Of a stretch of DNA of 64,000 nt, positions 22,403-33,100 are shown in pieces. The DNA comes from Warburgia ugandensis (taxonomy: Eukaryota > Streptophyta > Magnoliopsida > Canellales > Canellaceae), in the NCBI GenBank assembly GCA_035236585.1, contig CP141127.1:64399495-64463494 (forward strand), read 5' to 3'. Position 1 is the first letter of the stretch; each line of letters starts with the position of its first letter. The translations under genes and the position numbers were made by a program. A model generated the notes under the pieces. That model was not told where the DNA came from, did not search any database, and was given only the letters and a program-made list of their open reading frames with translations.

Positions 22403-25250
22403 TTCCTCAACAGTCTCACCTCTGAATGATCAGACTCATTCATCTTCTTCCCCTCTCCAATTTATGCCAGCTGCAAAAATTCGTATATATATTTAATGCT
22501 TCTAACCCCCAGAGAAATCTCGATTGAAAAGCATTTTACATGGACTTTTCAACTAAGAAAAGTAGAAAAGCAGTAGGTAAAAGTAAGCATCAGTTTTTCC
22601 ATATAGCCTATCATGGTGAGGGCAAAGAGACACGCGGGTCAGATCGTTCAAAGGTGGGGTATGATCAAGGAATTACTACAGATGCTGGGTCCGGATAGCA
22701 TTTCTCTTCTGAATTACAAGAAAAACGAGTGCGATTGACGTGAAAGCTGAGGATGAAATTCACGGGATTTTGTCAGTCGACCTATCTGCTTAATAAATAG
22801 ACACACTCCAAGAAAGGAACCTGTTTGGGACTCTAATAAAAGTCAGCATGGCCTAGCATCATGCATGTGACCATGTGAAAAAGAAGATGATCAGATCCGT
22901 CATGAGTTTGTTCTTAATTCTATTATGATTGAAAGACCATTGCTTCTTGGGAGTATAGATCGGAAATACTATGGAGCCCATTTGTACAATGAATCTAAAT
23001 TATGCCTCCTCAGATTAATCGAAGCCTTTGATTTGGAAGACTTGATGAATGTACGTTAGGATAAGCAAACATGGTGGGACAGTGGAAGGTGGTGGGCCAC
23101 TAAACAATCCAATCATCAGAAAATGTGCACCATGATATCATTCCCCTATGTAGCAGGTGATTGGTTTGGAAGCGATTAATAAAGTCATTGATGAGAAGCA
23201 AAGAAATGCATATAAAAAGGGAAAAAGCTCACTTAATTCGCCTTGGAAGGTAGTGAGATGATCATCCAGTGCCTTCCATCTGTTAACAGTAAAATACAAA
23301 CCGATGCCACTACATTCCGTCTGCTTTCTCGTCACTTGCCCAACCTAAAGTGTATGGATGACACAGTTGCGTAATCGGACTTCAGAGGCTGTTTGTCTCA
23401 TATAAGAAAAACTCAGGGGATGTATAGTAATTTTGATCTCCCTGTTATTTGGAGCCTCAACGTAGATCAAATCATTCAAGGAATCAAAACTTGCATACAT
23501 CCACTAAAACGAGGGGATGTTAGGTTGCAAATAGCAGGGCCTCCTGCCTAACATTACTATGTCTACCATAGGCACAGAGTTTGGATTTGGAAATAAATTG
23601 GCAACGTAAATATTCAAAAAATTGGTAAACATTTGTGAGAATTTTGGAAAAAAATATATTTCAGATGCGAGATTAAGCTTTTAATTTGGATTTTTAATTG
23701 GACTTATGAATAATATTGGAGAACTTTGTAATTTGTGAAATTTGACCACAACTACTTCCACATCTTGGACAGCAGTCAGGGATGAATCCGGAAAATCATG
23801 GGCCCCATTATTGCATGACTCATAACCTAAGCCGTCTACTGGATGATTGAAAATCGGGCGTTGATTTTTAGCACTTCGGGACCATTCATTTGCAAGCCAA
23901 TGATCTCATGGATAGGATGACATGATCGGAATAAGTTCCTGAATGATATCATGGCCCACAAATTGGATGGCTCAGGTTACCGCGCTTGTCATCGCATGAG
24001 ATGCATTATGGATTAGCCACAACCGGTAAATTAGTGGGGTGCAATTCTCGGATAAAAAGCACAAGAATGCTAGAACCAGTCATTCACATTCAATAGGCAA
24101 AATACCAATGAATTGATCGGCCCAACTGACTGTTCTGTCCGATCCACTTAATGGGCATAATCCACAGCAGCAGTCCATATTACAATGGGTCCCCATCTTA
24201 CCATTTCCGCTTACAAGGCTGAGATCGAAGAATGCTACCGAATTCCGGAAAACCTCTCCATCTGACGTATCATATAAGAAGCCATCAACAGATAGCGGGC
24301 CCCAGAAGAAATGATTCATACCTTAGGCTACAGTAATTCTACAATCCTAATCATTGAATGGGAGCTCATGGATAGGATCATATTTTCAATCTGAATTATT
24401 GAATCAAGCTCTACCATAAAAAAAAAAAACAAAAGAAGAAGAAGAATTATTGAATCAAGCATCATCTACTATGGCCCACAAATTGGAATGACCTAATGAG
24501 CATCCTCCTCCAACTAATCTCCATCATAACGTCATCCTCGATCTGCCCCTAATTGCTCAGTTGGATCCGCGTCATATTTACCATCCGAGCAATGGCATAT
24601 ATTAGGTGGGCCCCTATTGAATCTTTTCCACTCATGTGGCTCAGAGGAAAGCTACTGATGGGCCCTTCGAACCCCTTTAAGTCTCCTCGTTCTCACGTGT
24701 CTCCGGAGGAATTCTATTGATGGAGCGCGGCCCATGGGAAGTGGGTGCGGGAAGATTGACTTCCGCATATGTACGAAGGACCCACTTTGGTTGATCCAAT
24801 GGGCAAAGAAAGTGAGACTAAGAAGGCTACCCAATTCTGTAATCCCTCAATTGTTGACATTTTTTGTCCTATCTCAGATGAGTCATTCTAGCGCATCTTA
24901 TGAATAAGTGTAAAATGGACGGGCCGCTGGATAACTCATGCAGCGCAGATTAGGCTGACGAAGCCTGTGAGCAGACAATGGCTGAGATCTCAATTCAATA
25001 TAAGAGCTATATGTTGCAGTCTAGCTAAAGGATAAGATTGCTGTTCCGTAGTTCTTCTAAGAGGGCCAAGCAAATACCGTGAATGGTGTACATCATTGTA
25101 AGCGCTTATAGCTCGCATGCACCATACAACTTGTGGTTGAAATTCAGTAATCCTTCGCGCTACAATTTCCTTCTTCTGTGTCCCGCGAGGACAAAGAAGA
25201 GAAAGCGTGAACCGGGGTGCCTGGTTACTGGGCTCGGGATCCGAAGTAAT
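22403..25250. other. Unassigned intergenic DNA upstream of the kinase gene
   Basis: No coding sequence with a recognisable domain on either strand. The first kilobase (to about 23570) may be degenerate internal sequence of the LTR element. From about 23700 there are repeated phrases such as GGCCCACAAATTGGA(T/A)TG (near 23950 and 24475), suggesting old repeats. A short A-rich insertion with direct repeats is listed at 24393-24460. Confidence 0.5.
24393..24460. repeat. 17-bp direct repeat around an A-rich insert
   Basis: GAATTATTGAATCAAGC occurs at 24393-24409 and 24444-24460. Between them are 34 bp, TCTACCAT followed by A12-C-A4 and GAA repeats. The layout is that of a target-site duplication around the poly-A tail of a retroposed sequence. 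Confidence 0.8.
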
Positions 25251-25280
25251 CCGGAATCGAACCGGCGACGTCTCTGTCGC

Positions 25281-25310
25281 TGACGTCTTTACTCCTCCGA
25301 GTGTATAAAA
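25281..25310 (+). promoter_or_regulatory. Core promoter candidates of the kinase gene: TGACGTC element and TATA box
   Basis: TGACGTC (25281-25287) is a bZIP/TGA-type core. TATAAAA (25304-25310) is a good TATA box about 590 bp before the start codon. If used, transcription would begin near 25335. GC content rises here compared with the upstream DNA. Not proven; a TATA-less start in the CT-rich tract after 25430 is also possible. Confidence 0.5.
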
Positions 25311-25357
25311 GTGAATGGGGGAGATAATTTGATTCGCCTGGGCTTAAACCAGGTAGC

Positions 25358-25367
25358 GCCACGTGGC
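25358..25367. promoter_or_regulatory. Palindromic G-box GCCACGTGGC
   Basis: A perfect 10-bp palindrome with the CACGTG core, the strong binding site for plant bZIP (ABF/AREB, GBF) and some bHLH factors. It lies about 50 bp downstream of the TATA box, so it would be in the first part of the leader if that TATA box is used. A G-box fits a kinase of a family active in ABA and osmotic signalling, but this link is inference. Confidence 0.6.
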
Positions 25368-25419
25368 AAATTACTTGGCAGCGAAGCAGTGCATCTTGCA
25401 ACCGCGAGACGGGCACGAG

Positions 25420-25563
25420 ATGGCGGTCGTCCCACCTCTTCCTCCTTCCTTCCCCTCTTTCTCGGATTCTTATTTTCCGTTTCCCTCACTCTTTCTCATC
25501 AACGGCTCTGTTTTGATCAATAACACCCCAAACCATCTCCTCGTCTTATTCTGCTATCTTTAG
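25420..25563 (+). CDS. Upstream ORF 1 in the kinase leader (47 codons)
   Basis: ATG at 25420, stop TAG at 25561-25563. The predicted peptide (MAVVPPLPPSFPSFSDSYFP..) is rich in Pro, Ser and Phe because it lies on a CT-rich leader. It is not similar to any conserved uORF peptide I know. If transcription starts at the TATA box it would be the first AUG on the mRNA and could reduce translation of the kinase. A peptide function is doubtful. Confidence 0.35.
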   Translation: MAVVPPLPPSFPSFSDSYFPFPSLFLINGSVLINNTPNHLLVLFCYL

Positions 25564-25579
25564 AAAACAGATACTGACG

Positions 25580-25597
25580 ATGCTGCTGCTGAGATAG
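25580..25597 (+). CDS. Upstream ORF 2, minimal (5 codons)
   Basis: ATG CTG CTG CTG AGA TAG, lying just before the 5' UTR intron. Only its possible effect on scanning ribosomes is of interest. Confidence 0.3.
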   Translation: MLLLR

Positions 25598-25731
25598 CCT
25601 TTCTTTCTAGGGTTTTCAGTTTTTCTCCTTCTCTCTGGATCTGACCAACTTTCCGTTGAATTATTGTCCCTTAGATTCCGATCGACGCTCGATTTTTCAC
25701 TGCTTGGATCGATCCTTGTTTTCCGCATTCT

Positions 25732-25837
25732 GTAAGTTCTTTTCTTTTTGGGGATTTATTAGAGTTTTTGATCGGGATCAGATAGTAGGGTTTGTAGTGT
25801 TCTCGTTTGGAAAGAAGTGATTTTTTTTAGTGTTCAG
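25732..25837 (+). other. Predicted 5' UTR intron of the kinase gene
   Basis: Donor CT|GTAAGTTC at 25732. The acceptor is either the T-rich TTTTTTTTAG ending at 25830 or TGTTCAG ending at 25837. The interval is T-rich and about 100 bp long, normal for a plant intron. The start codon lies 63-70 bp further on. Confidence 0.6.
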
Positions 25838-25868
25838 GTTGATTTTGTTGAAAATTTGGGAGGATTTG

Positions 25869-25901
25869 ATGGTTTTCTCTATTTTTCGAACCGGCAGTTG
25901 A
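25869..25901 (+). CDS. Upstream ORF 3 (10 codons) whose stop overlaps the kinase start codon
   Basis: ATG at 25869, ten codons (MVFSIFRTGS), stop TGA at 25899-25901. The last A of the stop is the first base of the kinase ATG (25901-25903), giving TGATG. It is in the exon right after the 5' UTR intron. Such a stop-start overlap is the geometry known for coupled termination and reinitiation, although in plants this must be tested. Confidence 0.4.
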   Translation: MVFSIFRTGS

Positions 25902-28900
25902 TGTCGGGACGAAATCAACCAGCTTTGGGGCCTTTTCGAGAGGTTCGGAATGGAATTGCTGTTGGTTCCGGACGAATTCCTATGGATTTTGCTACGCAGT
26001 CATCGATCTTAAGCGTCATGTGTAATCAAGGAAAGGGTTGTGTGCGATCCACACATTCCGAATCTCCTCAAAACCTGGCTGTGTGCTCGATGGAAACTTC
26101 GTCGTCGTCAGCTAGTTCCCCCGTCAATACCACAAACTCGGGTGATGAAACCCCTCGCGTGAAGTTTCTCTGTAGTTTTGGAGGTAGTATTTTGCCCCGT
26201 CCTCAGGATGGGAAACTCCGTTATGTAGGAGGTGAGACCAGAATTGTTAGCTTGCCTAGGGACGTCAGTTTCGAAGAGCTCATGTTGAGAATGAGGGAGC
26301 TTTTCGAAGGTGCATCGTTGTTGAAATACCAGCAGCCAGATGAGGATCTTGATGCCCTGGTGTCTGTTGTCAATGACGACGATCTAACCAACATGATGGA
26401 GGAGTATGAAAAACTTGGTGCCGGGGATGGGTTCACTAGGCTGAGGATTTTCCTGTTTACACATCCAGAGACTGATGTTTGCTCCAATTTTGATTCTGAT
26501 GAGAGGGAAACGGAGCGTAGGTATGTGGATGCGTTGAACAATAGTCTTACTGATGCGCCGGATTTTAGGAAGCAACAGTCGGAAGTTCCTGGAATGCCAC
26601 AGGCGGAGAAGATTCCTGTACCCGAACAGTTTTTTAATCCCGTGGGTGTTGAGGTTGGTCTTCATAATCAGCGGAATTCTGAGGTTCCGTTGCCACTGCA
26701 GTTCAATTTACATCACCTCAGTATTCCTCATCAAGGGTCGGGGCAACATCAACAAGCTCATGTGCAGAGGTACAATGAAATGGAAGCTCCATGGAGTCCT
26801 GCATACTATTCGTCTGGGCATCATGTGGCTCATGATCCACGTACCGTGTCGGAATATCCATCTTCTCCTTCGACTGGCCTGTATCGTTTGCCTGTTGGGG
26901 ATTTTCATGATAAGTGCTTGGATAAAATGTCTGAAGAATATGGGAGGCAGCCAGTGAATCATCAGGCAACTTTTGTGGATAATGTGGTATGGCTACCACC
27001 AACGGCCGTTGTTGGTGACAAGTCTGGTTTTCCCGGTAACTTGGGTCATCCTCATAATGTTTTTGAAGGAAGTAACATCTGTGAGCACTGCCGTATGGCT
27101 TTCCAGAGAAGCCAAGCAGTTGCAGACGCCCGATATCCTGATTCTCGCTGGAGGCCCAGTCAACCTCATTTGGAGCGGTCAAGCTCAGGGAATGAACTTC
27201 CCCAGTACCATAATCCATGTGCTGAGGGATTCCCAGGAAGGGAAGCTTATGTCTTTAATCACGATATGAAATTAGATCATGCTATCTACACCAAAGAGCA
27301 AAATGAGCCACCCCGCTCTTTCCATAATGAATCTCATAATCTTGAGACACGGTGGGTCTTAAATCACCACTTGAGCAACCAGGCCGAGGAACTGAGAACA
27401 CACGTGGCAGTAGCTGGAAGATTCAATGAGCCCTACATGGTAGATGGTAGTGGAATGAATTTCCCCTTATTGCACAGTAACTGCTGCAACGGTAATCTAG
27501 TTCCTTCTAACTGCATCAATCATGATGACCCTCGATATAGTCGTCCTGGTACCGAACTTGGGAATGAAGGGTTTCATGACCAAACTGTGGGAGCTGGACC
27601 TCATATGCCCGTCCCAGCTGTCGAGGAATCTGGAATTCATTATGCAAATCTTCCTCCCACTTATGGAACAGATGATCTTTACCAAGTGCCACATGGGTGC
27701 ACACCATTGCATGCTTTACATAGAAAGGTGCAGGGTTCCATGCGTGTAGGTCCATCATGTGAAGCATCAGGTTTACTGCCGCAAGCTAATGGTGCAGTTA
27801 ATATGGGATTCATAAGGGGCTCACAAGAAGGAAGCCCAAGGATTTCTTGCATAGGAGTGGAAGATCAAAATGCCTTGGCTGGGCACTGTCTTTCTCCTTC
27901 ACAAAAATTAATCACTTTTGATTGTTCAGCTGTTCCAGAATGTTTACATAACCATATGCCCAGAGTTAACTCAAACATCCTTATTCAGGAAAGTCAGCGC
28001 CCTTTTTCACCAGAATTTAATAAATGTCAATCTGATATGGTCAATGGCATTCTCGCAGAAGCTGCAACTCCAGCATCCTCATCACCAAATTTAGCTGATG
28101 ATAAGATACTTGCACCTATAGTATCTGATCCCAGACAAATTGCTACTGAAGCTAATGCTGCACCGAGACTGTTGGACGACAAAAGTACTGCTGGAGATGG
28201 TTGCCAAGCAAAGCATGTAGAAATGGTGAAGCATCCTGATGTTTGGCCTACTCTTTCCCCCAAAAGAAGTCATCAAACAGATTTTGATTCAAATGGTGTG
28301 CCACCTCCTGAAGAGGGCAGCGTTAGCACTATGCTACCTGACACTGTTGATCATGATCCATGTGAAGATGGAGAAATCTCAGTCCAGGATTTGAGTTTCT
28401 TACCAGAGTTGATTGCTTCAGTAAAGAAAGCTGCCTTGGAAGGTGCTGAGGAGGTGAAAGCCAGAGTACAAGCAAACGTTGATGCTGATCTTTCCCCAAC
28501 TGCAGTCAAGAAAGGACCCTCTCAGTATGAATTAGAACCTTTGGTGAGCACGATCAGTAGGTTTTTGCCATTCTTTGTACAAGTCCAGCTTCAGTAAATG
28601 ACTTTCATTTCCACCCTTGCTCGCTTACATGATACTGATATTTTTCAATTCTAATTTATCTACAGCCCACTCAAGTCGAGCTGGAGCGTGATTCTGATCA
28701 TGGCCATCTCAATATGACAAAGATTGAACTAACGAATGCCGAGGCAGAAGCTTTGGGTAGGGGGTTACAGGTATTTGCATATTTTTTATTCTGATTGGTA
28801 ATCTTGCCGCAGGATCTCTATATTGAGTAGTTTATTTGTTCTCTGAGCAGACAATTAAAAATGATGATCTGGAAGAAGTCAGGGAGTTGGGTTCTGGTGC

Positions 28901-30130
28901 ATATGGGGCTGTTTATCATGGTAAATGGAAAGGCTCTGATGTGGCAATAAAGAGAATAAAAGCTAGCTGTTTTTCTGGAAAGCCATCTGAAAGGGAACGT
29001 TTGGTACTTTTCGAGTCTCTTCCATTACTAATTGCTGTATTTAATCACTGCTTCTTAATGTCTATCTTCATTCTGCAGTGGCATGGAAGATTTACAGTAG
29101 ATAGAGTCATGCTTTTGATACTGCTTTGTTGGATTTAAACCTTTTATTTTTCTTGGAAAATTATGGAAAGCATTGGAATCTGTAGTCTTTCTTATTTTTC
29201 TCTTAACTTGTTCATCACCATTATAATTTTCCAGTGATTTTTTCTCAGATGGGCAAGTATAGCATGTAAGGAATCCTGTATTTAATGTTTCATTTATTAT
29301 ATTAGTTTATCTCTCACTCACTAGAGCAAGAGCAAAGTTAATATAATTGGTATGTACATTGACAGTTTGGGCTGGAGATGCTAGGAGATCTTCCCTAAAG
29401 TCCTGACTTTGTGGATGAAAAGAAATTGGGGAAGCAAGAAAGAAATCATTCATTTGGAAATTGATCAAAAACTTGAACAGAGTTCTTGTCTTTTGCTAAC
29501 ATAGAGCTCTGGAAGCTTCACATAATGTGTCATAATGAACGAAATCAACTCTAAAACCGGAGAGAAACAATAATTCTTGAATTAACTCTAGCTTCGTAAT
29601 ATAGCCAAAACTCTTGTTTACATAAAGACTTGTTGGACTAGAAATGCAACTCAGCTGAAATAGTCATCTGTAACTTGGAAGCATAGGACTTCTCAAAAAT
29701 CTACTCAATTCGGCTTTTTAAGAGTACAACTAATCTTCCCAAGTTGCCTACTCATTGGTTGGATTTGCCTTTTGCTTACTAGCTTACTTTTGCTAATGGT
29801 TTGATAGAAGTGTATACAACTACAACAAACCACGATATATAATACAAAAGACTAGCTTCTCATGTGTGTGAATGTGCATGTGTCATCATCATTATCATCA
29901 AAGCCTTATCCCAATTAAAGGTCGGCTACATGAATCTTGTTCCTTCATTCCCATAAAGTGTCATGGCCTTGTTTAGTCCAAAAGTTTAAGTATTTTCACA
30001 CCACTTCTGTCCAAGTCATTTTGGCCCTTCCCTTGCCCTTTTATTGCCTTCGACTTGGATCGACTCACTCCTAATTGGTGTCATTTTTTTTATCTCCGTT
30101 GGATATGTCTAAACCATTGGGATAAGGTCT

Positions 30131-30182
<52 letters not shown>

Positions 30183-33100
30183 AATATGTCTAAACCATCT
30201 AAGTCTACCCTCCCACATCTTGTTACCTATTGGTGCTACTCCTAAGTTCCCTCTATTGTTTTCATTTCTAATTCTATCTTTTCTTGTCTTGTCACTCATC
30301 CGTCTCAACATCCTCTTTTTCACTAGGCTCATCCTCATTATATGTACTTGTTGTTCCTTAATTGTCCAACACACTAATCCATAGAGCATGACTGACCTTC
30401 CAGCCATCCTATAGAATTTATCCTTCAGTTTGAGTGGAACTTGCTGATCACACATAACTCTAGAGGCACATCCTCCACATGTTCCAATCCACTAGATTCT
30501 CTAGGTAACATCCATTTCAATCTCTCCGTTCTCATGAATTATTAATCCCAAGTATCGAAATTGGTATTTTTAGGTGAATTCTTGGTTATCAATCTTTACT
30601 ATTACTTCACTCCCACTCCATGTATTATATATATTCTTAGTTTAGCTAATTTTAAATCCTTTAAAGTCTATAGCATCTCTCTACAACTCTAGCTTTGTGT
30701 TTACACCTTCCCTTGTCTTATCAATCAAAATTATATCATTTGTAGATAAATGTACCATGGAATCTCCTCATGAGATGTTTTGTTAACTCATCCATAACTA
30801 ATATGGAAAAGTATGGGCTCAATTCCGATCCTTGGTGCAATCTTATAGTGATAGGGAAATCATTGGTCTATCTGGTAGTGGTTCTAACATTTGTTATTGC
30901 TCCCTCATACATATCCTTAAGTAAACCCCATTCTCACCCAGCACTCACCATATTAACTCTTTATGGACCCTATTGTAAGCTTTTTCTAAGTCAATAAAGA
31001 TCATGTGGAGGTCCTTCATTCTTTCGCTACATTTCTCTATCAATTGTCTAAGTATGAAAATAGCTTCTATGGTAGACCTCCTAGGCATGAAACCAACTGG
31101 TTTTCCAATACACTCGTCTCATGTCGCAGTCTCTTCTCAATCATTCTTTCCCAAAGTTTCATATTATGGTTCATAAGTTTGATCCCATGATAATTAGTGA
31201 GCTTTGTAAGTCTCCTTTGTTCTTATAAATTGGTATGGTAGAGCTTTTTGTTGATTTATTTAGGCATAGGCTACAAGGAATACAAACCAGCTCATTTCAG
31301 TTCCATTTTGCACTTTCCAGCACTTCCTGAGTTGACTAGAGAGTCTTATCAGTTGTCAATACTAGTGCTTACCGGCTAGTATACAGGTGTATTGGGTGCC
31401 TGTTCAAAAGTTAGTAGAAATAAGGTAATACTGCACTTGGAAAAATACTGGCAAATACTGCTAGATGCCGCCTATACCGGTCAATAACGGCCCTAGTGGC
31501 TGGTATTTTCATTTCATTCCCATATGGAACAGAAAATTTATTTATGTTTTTCAAAGTATTTGCTGCTGCAGCTGCAACACACTGTTCCAGAGAATATGAC
31601 TGTTCCTTACATTTTGTGTGATTTTGTGAATCTTTTGGAGAGATCTTCAAAGCATTTGCCTCTACAAAACTCACTGTTTCGGCAAAGAAGACGACCCCAA
31701 AGTTTGAAAATCTTGGATCTTTGGTAAAAAAAAAAAAAAAAAAGCTGAAATGAGTCAAAATATGCAAAAATGATCCTCAATCAACCTTTTTGGTGGGATT
31801 GATTCTTTAGTTTGTTCTATATTTTCTATTTTCAATACTTTACCTATAATTGGCTCTGTTTTACATGCAGAAATTTTCTGCTTTATTATTTATCTTTTAG
31901 ACTTTTCTAGTATTTAAGTATTTTTTGAAAATTTTATTCTAAGTTTTTCTATACCAGGCAATGCTGGTCCGGTATTGCTCATTCCGTCAGTACATCTCAG
32001 TTTGATGGCCAGACCAGTATGGTCACCTGTACGGGATTGACAACTATGGGAGTCTTTGATTACTCCTTGAGTTCTTTCTTATTTGTCTGTCCTGTTAGAT
32101 TGAAGAAAATGAGACCTCAAAGAGCCCAGCTCAATCCTAACAGTAACAATTATGCTATTTTTCTTTGCCCTTCTTAGAAAGCATTCACCGTGTTACTTAT
32201 GGAATCTCAAATCTCTCGCGACAGCAGCTCATGTTCAGATATTGACTCCACACAATTTGGTTCTTGCATTGGCAAATCAGAAGAAATGTAATCCAAATGC
32301 TTGTGAGAAATTCAATTGAATTTTATTGAATCCACCAGAACCAGCAGCACAGGCCCTTTCACTAATATAAATACTCATCTCCAAGAGGTTATGTTATTAC
32401 TTGACTGTCAAGAGTCAACTTAATGAAATTATTCATTTTGAATCGTGAAGATGAGACCTTGAAAGCACTTTTGCAAGTGTCAGTAGCAAGATGTTCGATC
32501 AATCAGCTAAGGTGTATATGTATGTATGTATTTGTGTGTGCATTATGTATTCTCTAGTAAATAATATATTTGTTGAAAAAATGTATATTCATTAATGAAA
32601 GGAAGAAAAAATTGCATGACTAGAGATTATGCTACAACCTGCATGTTCCTGACCCTAAAGAATATGCATGCCCATTGGCCTCGCTATTGCTGTTGACAGG
32701 CGGCACCCCTAATCCACTAGACTAATCCCAGTATTTATCTTGGAATCACAATTGTCAAGGCCACTTTATACTTTCACAATTCCATCTAATCAAGTTACTA
32801 GAATTGCCTTCTGTCTGCCTTGCACAAGTTGTCAAAGATTTTCTTGAACTCTAAGTGAACTCAAATGTGATTTGAATTTTTAGGATGTAAGGTATGATAT
32901 GATGCCTACTTGCTTTGCAGTTATTTCAAGTCATCCGATTAATCTGAACTGACCTGGAGGTGTTGAACAATGCATCAACTTCTTTATCTCTCTTTCTTTC
33001 TGAAAGAACTGTCAAAAATGGTCTTAGAATATCAATGTTGATTCTTTTCCTTGTGCGGATCTCTTACTTTCTTGTTTGTCTCAGTGCCTCTCTCCATGGG

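Noticed and set aside
25247-25275. tRNA-like box B (GGTTCGATTCC on the minus strand) near the kinase promoter
   Set aside because: The T-arm pairs 4 of 5 bases but no D arm, anticodon arm or acceptor stem can be folded around it; probably chance or a worn SINE.
25817-25900. Extension of the kinase N-terminus upstream of the ATG at 25901
   Set aside because: It would need a GTG start, and the segment crosses the predicted 5' UTR intron acceptor.
28544-28597. Continuation of the large kinase exon to a stop at 28597
   Set aside because: TTG|GTGAGC is a good donor, and the next exon (28666-28770) continues in phase with family-conserved sequence.
30090-30455. Poly-Ile containing minus-strand open frame
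   Set aside because: The Ile run is the (GAT)n micro-insertion; the rest is RTE LINE C-terminal sequence already annotated.
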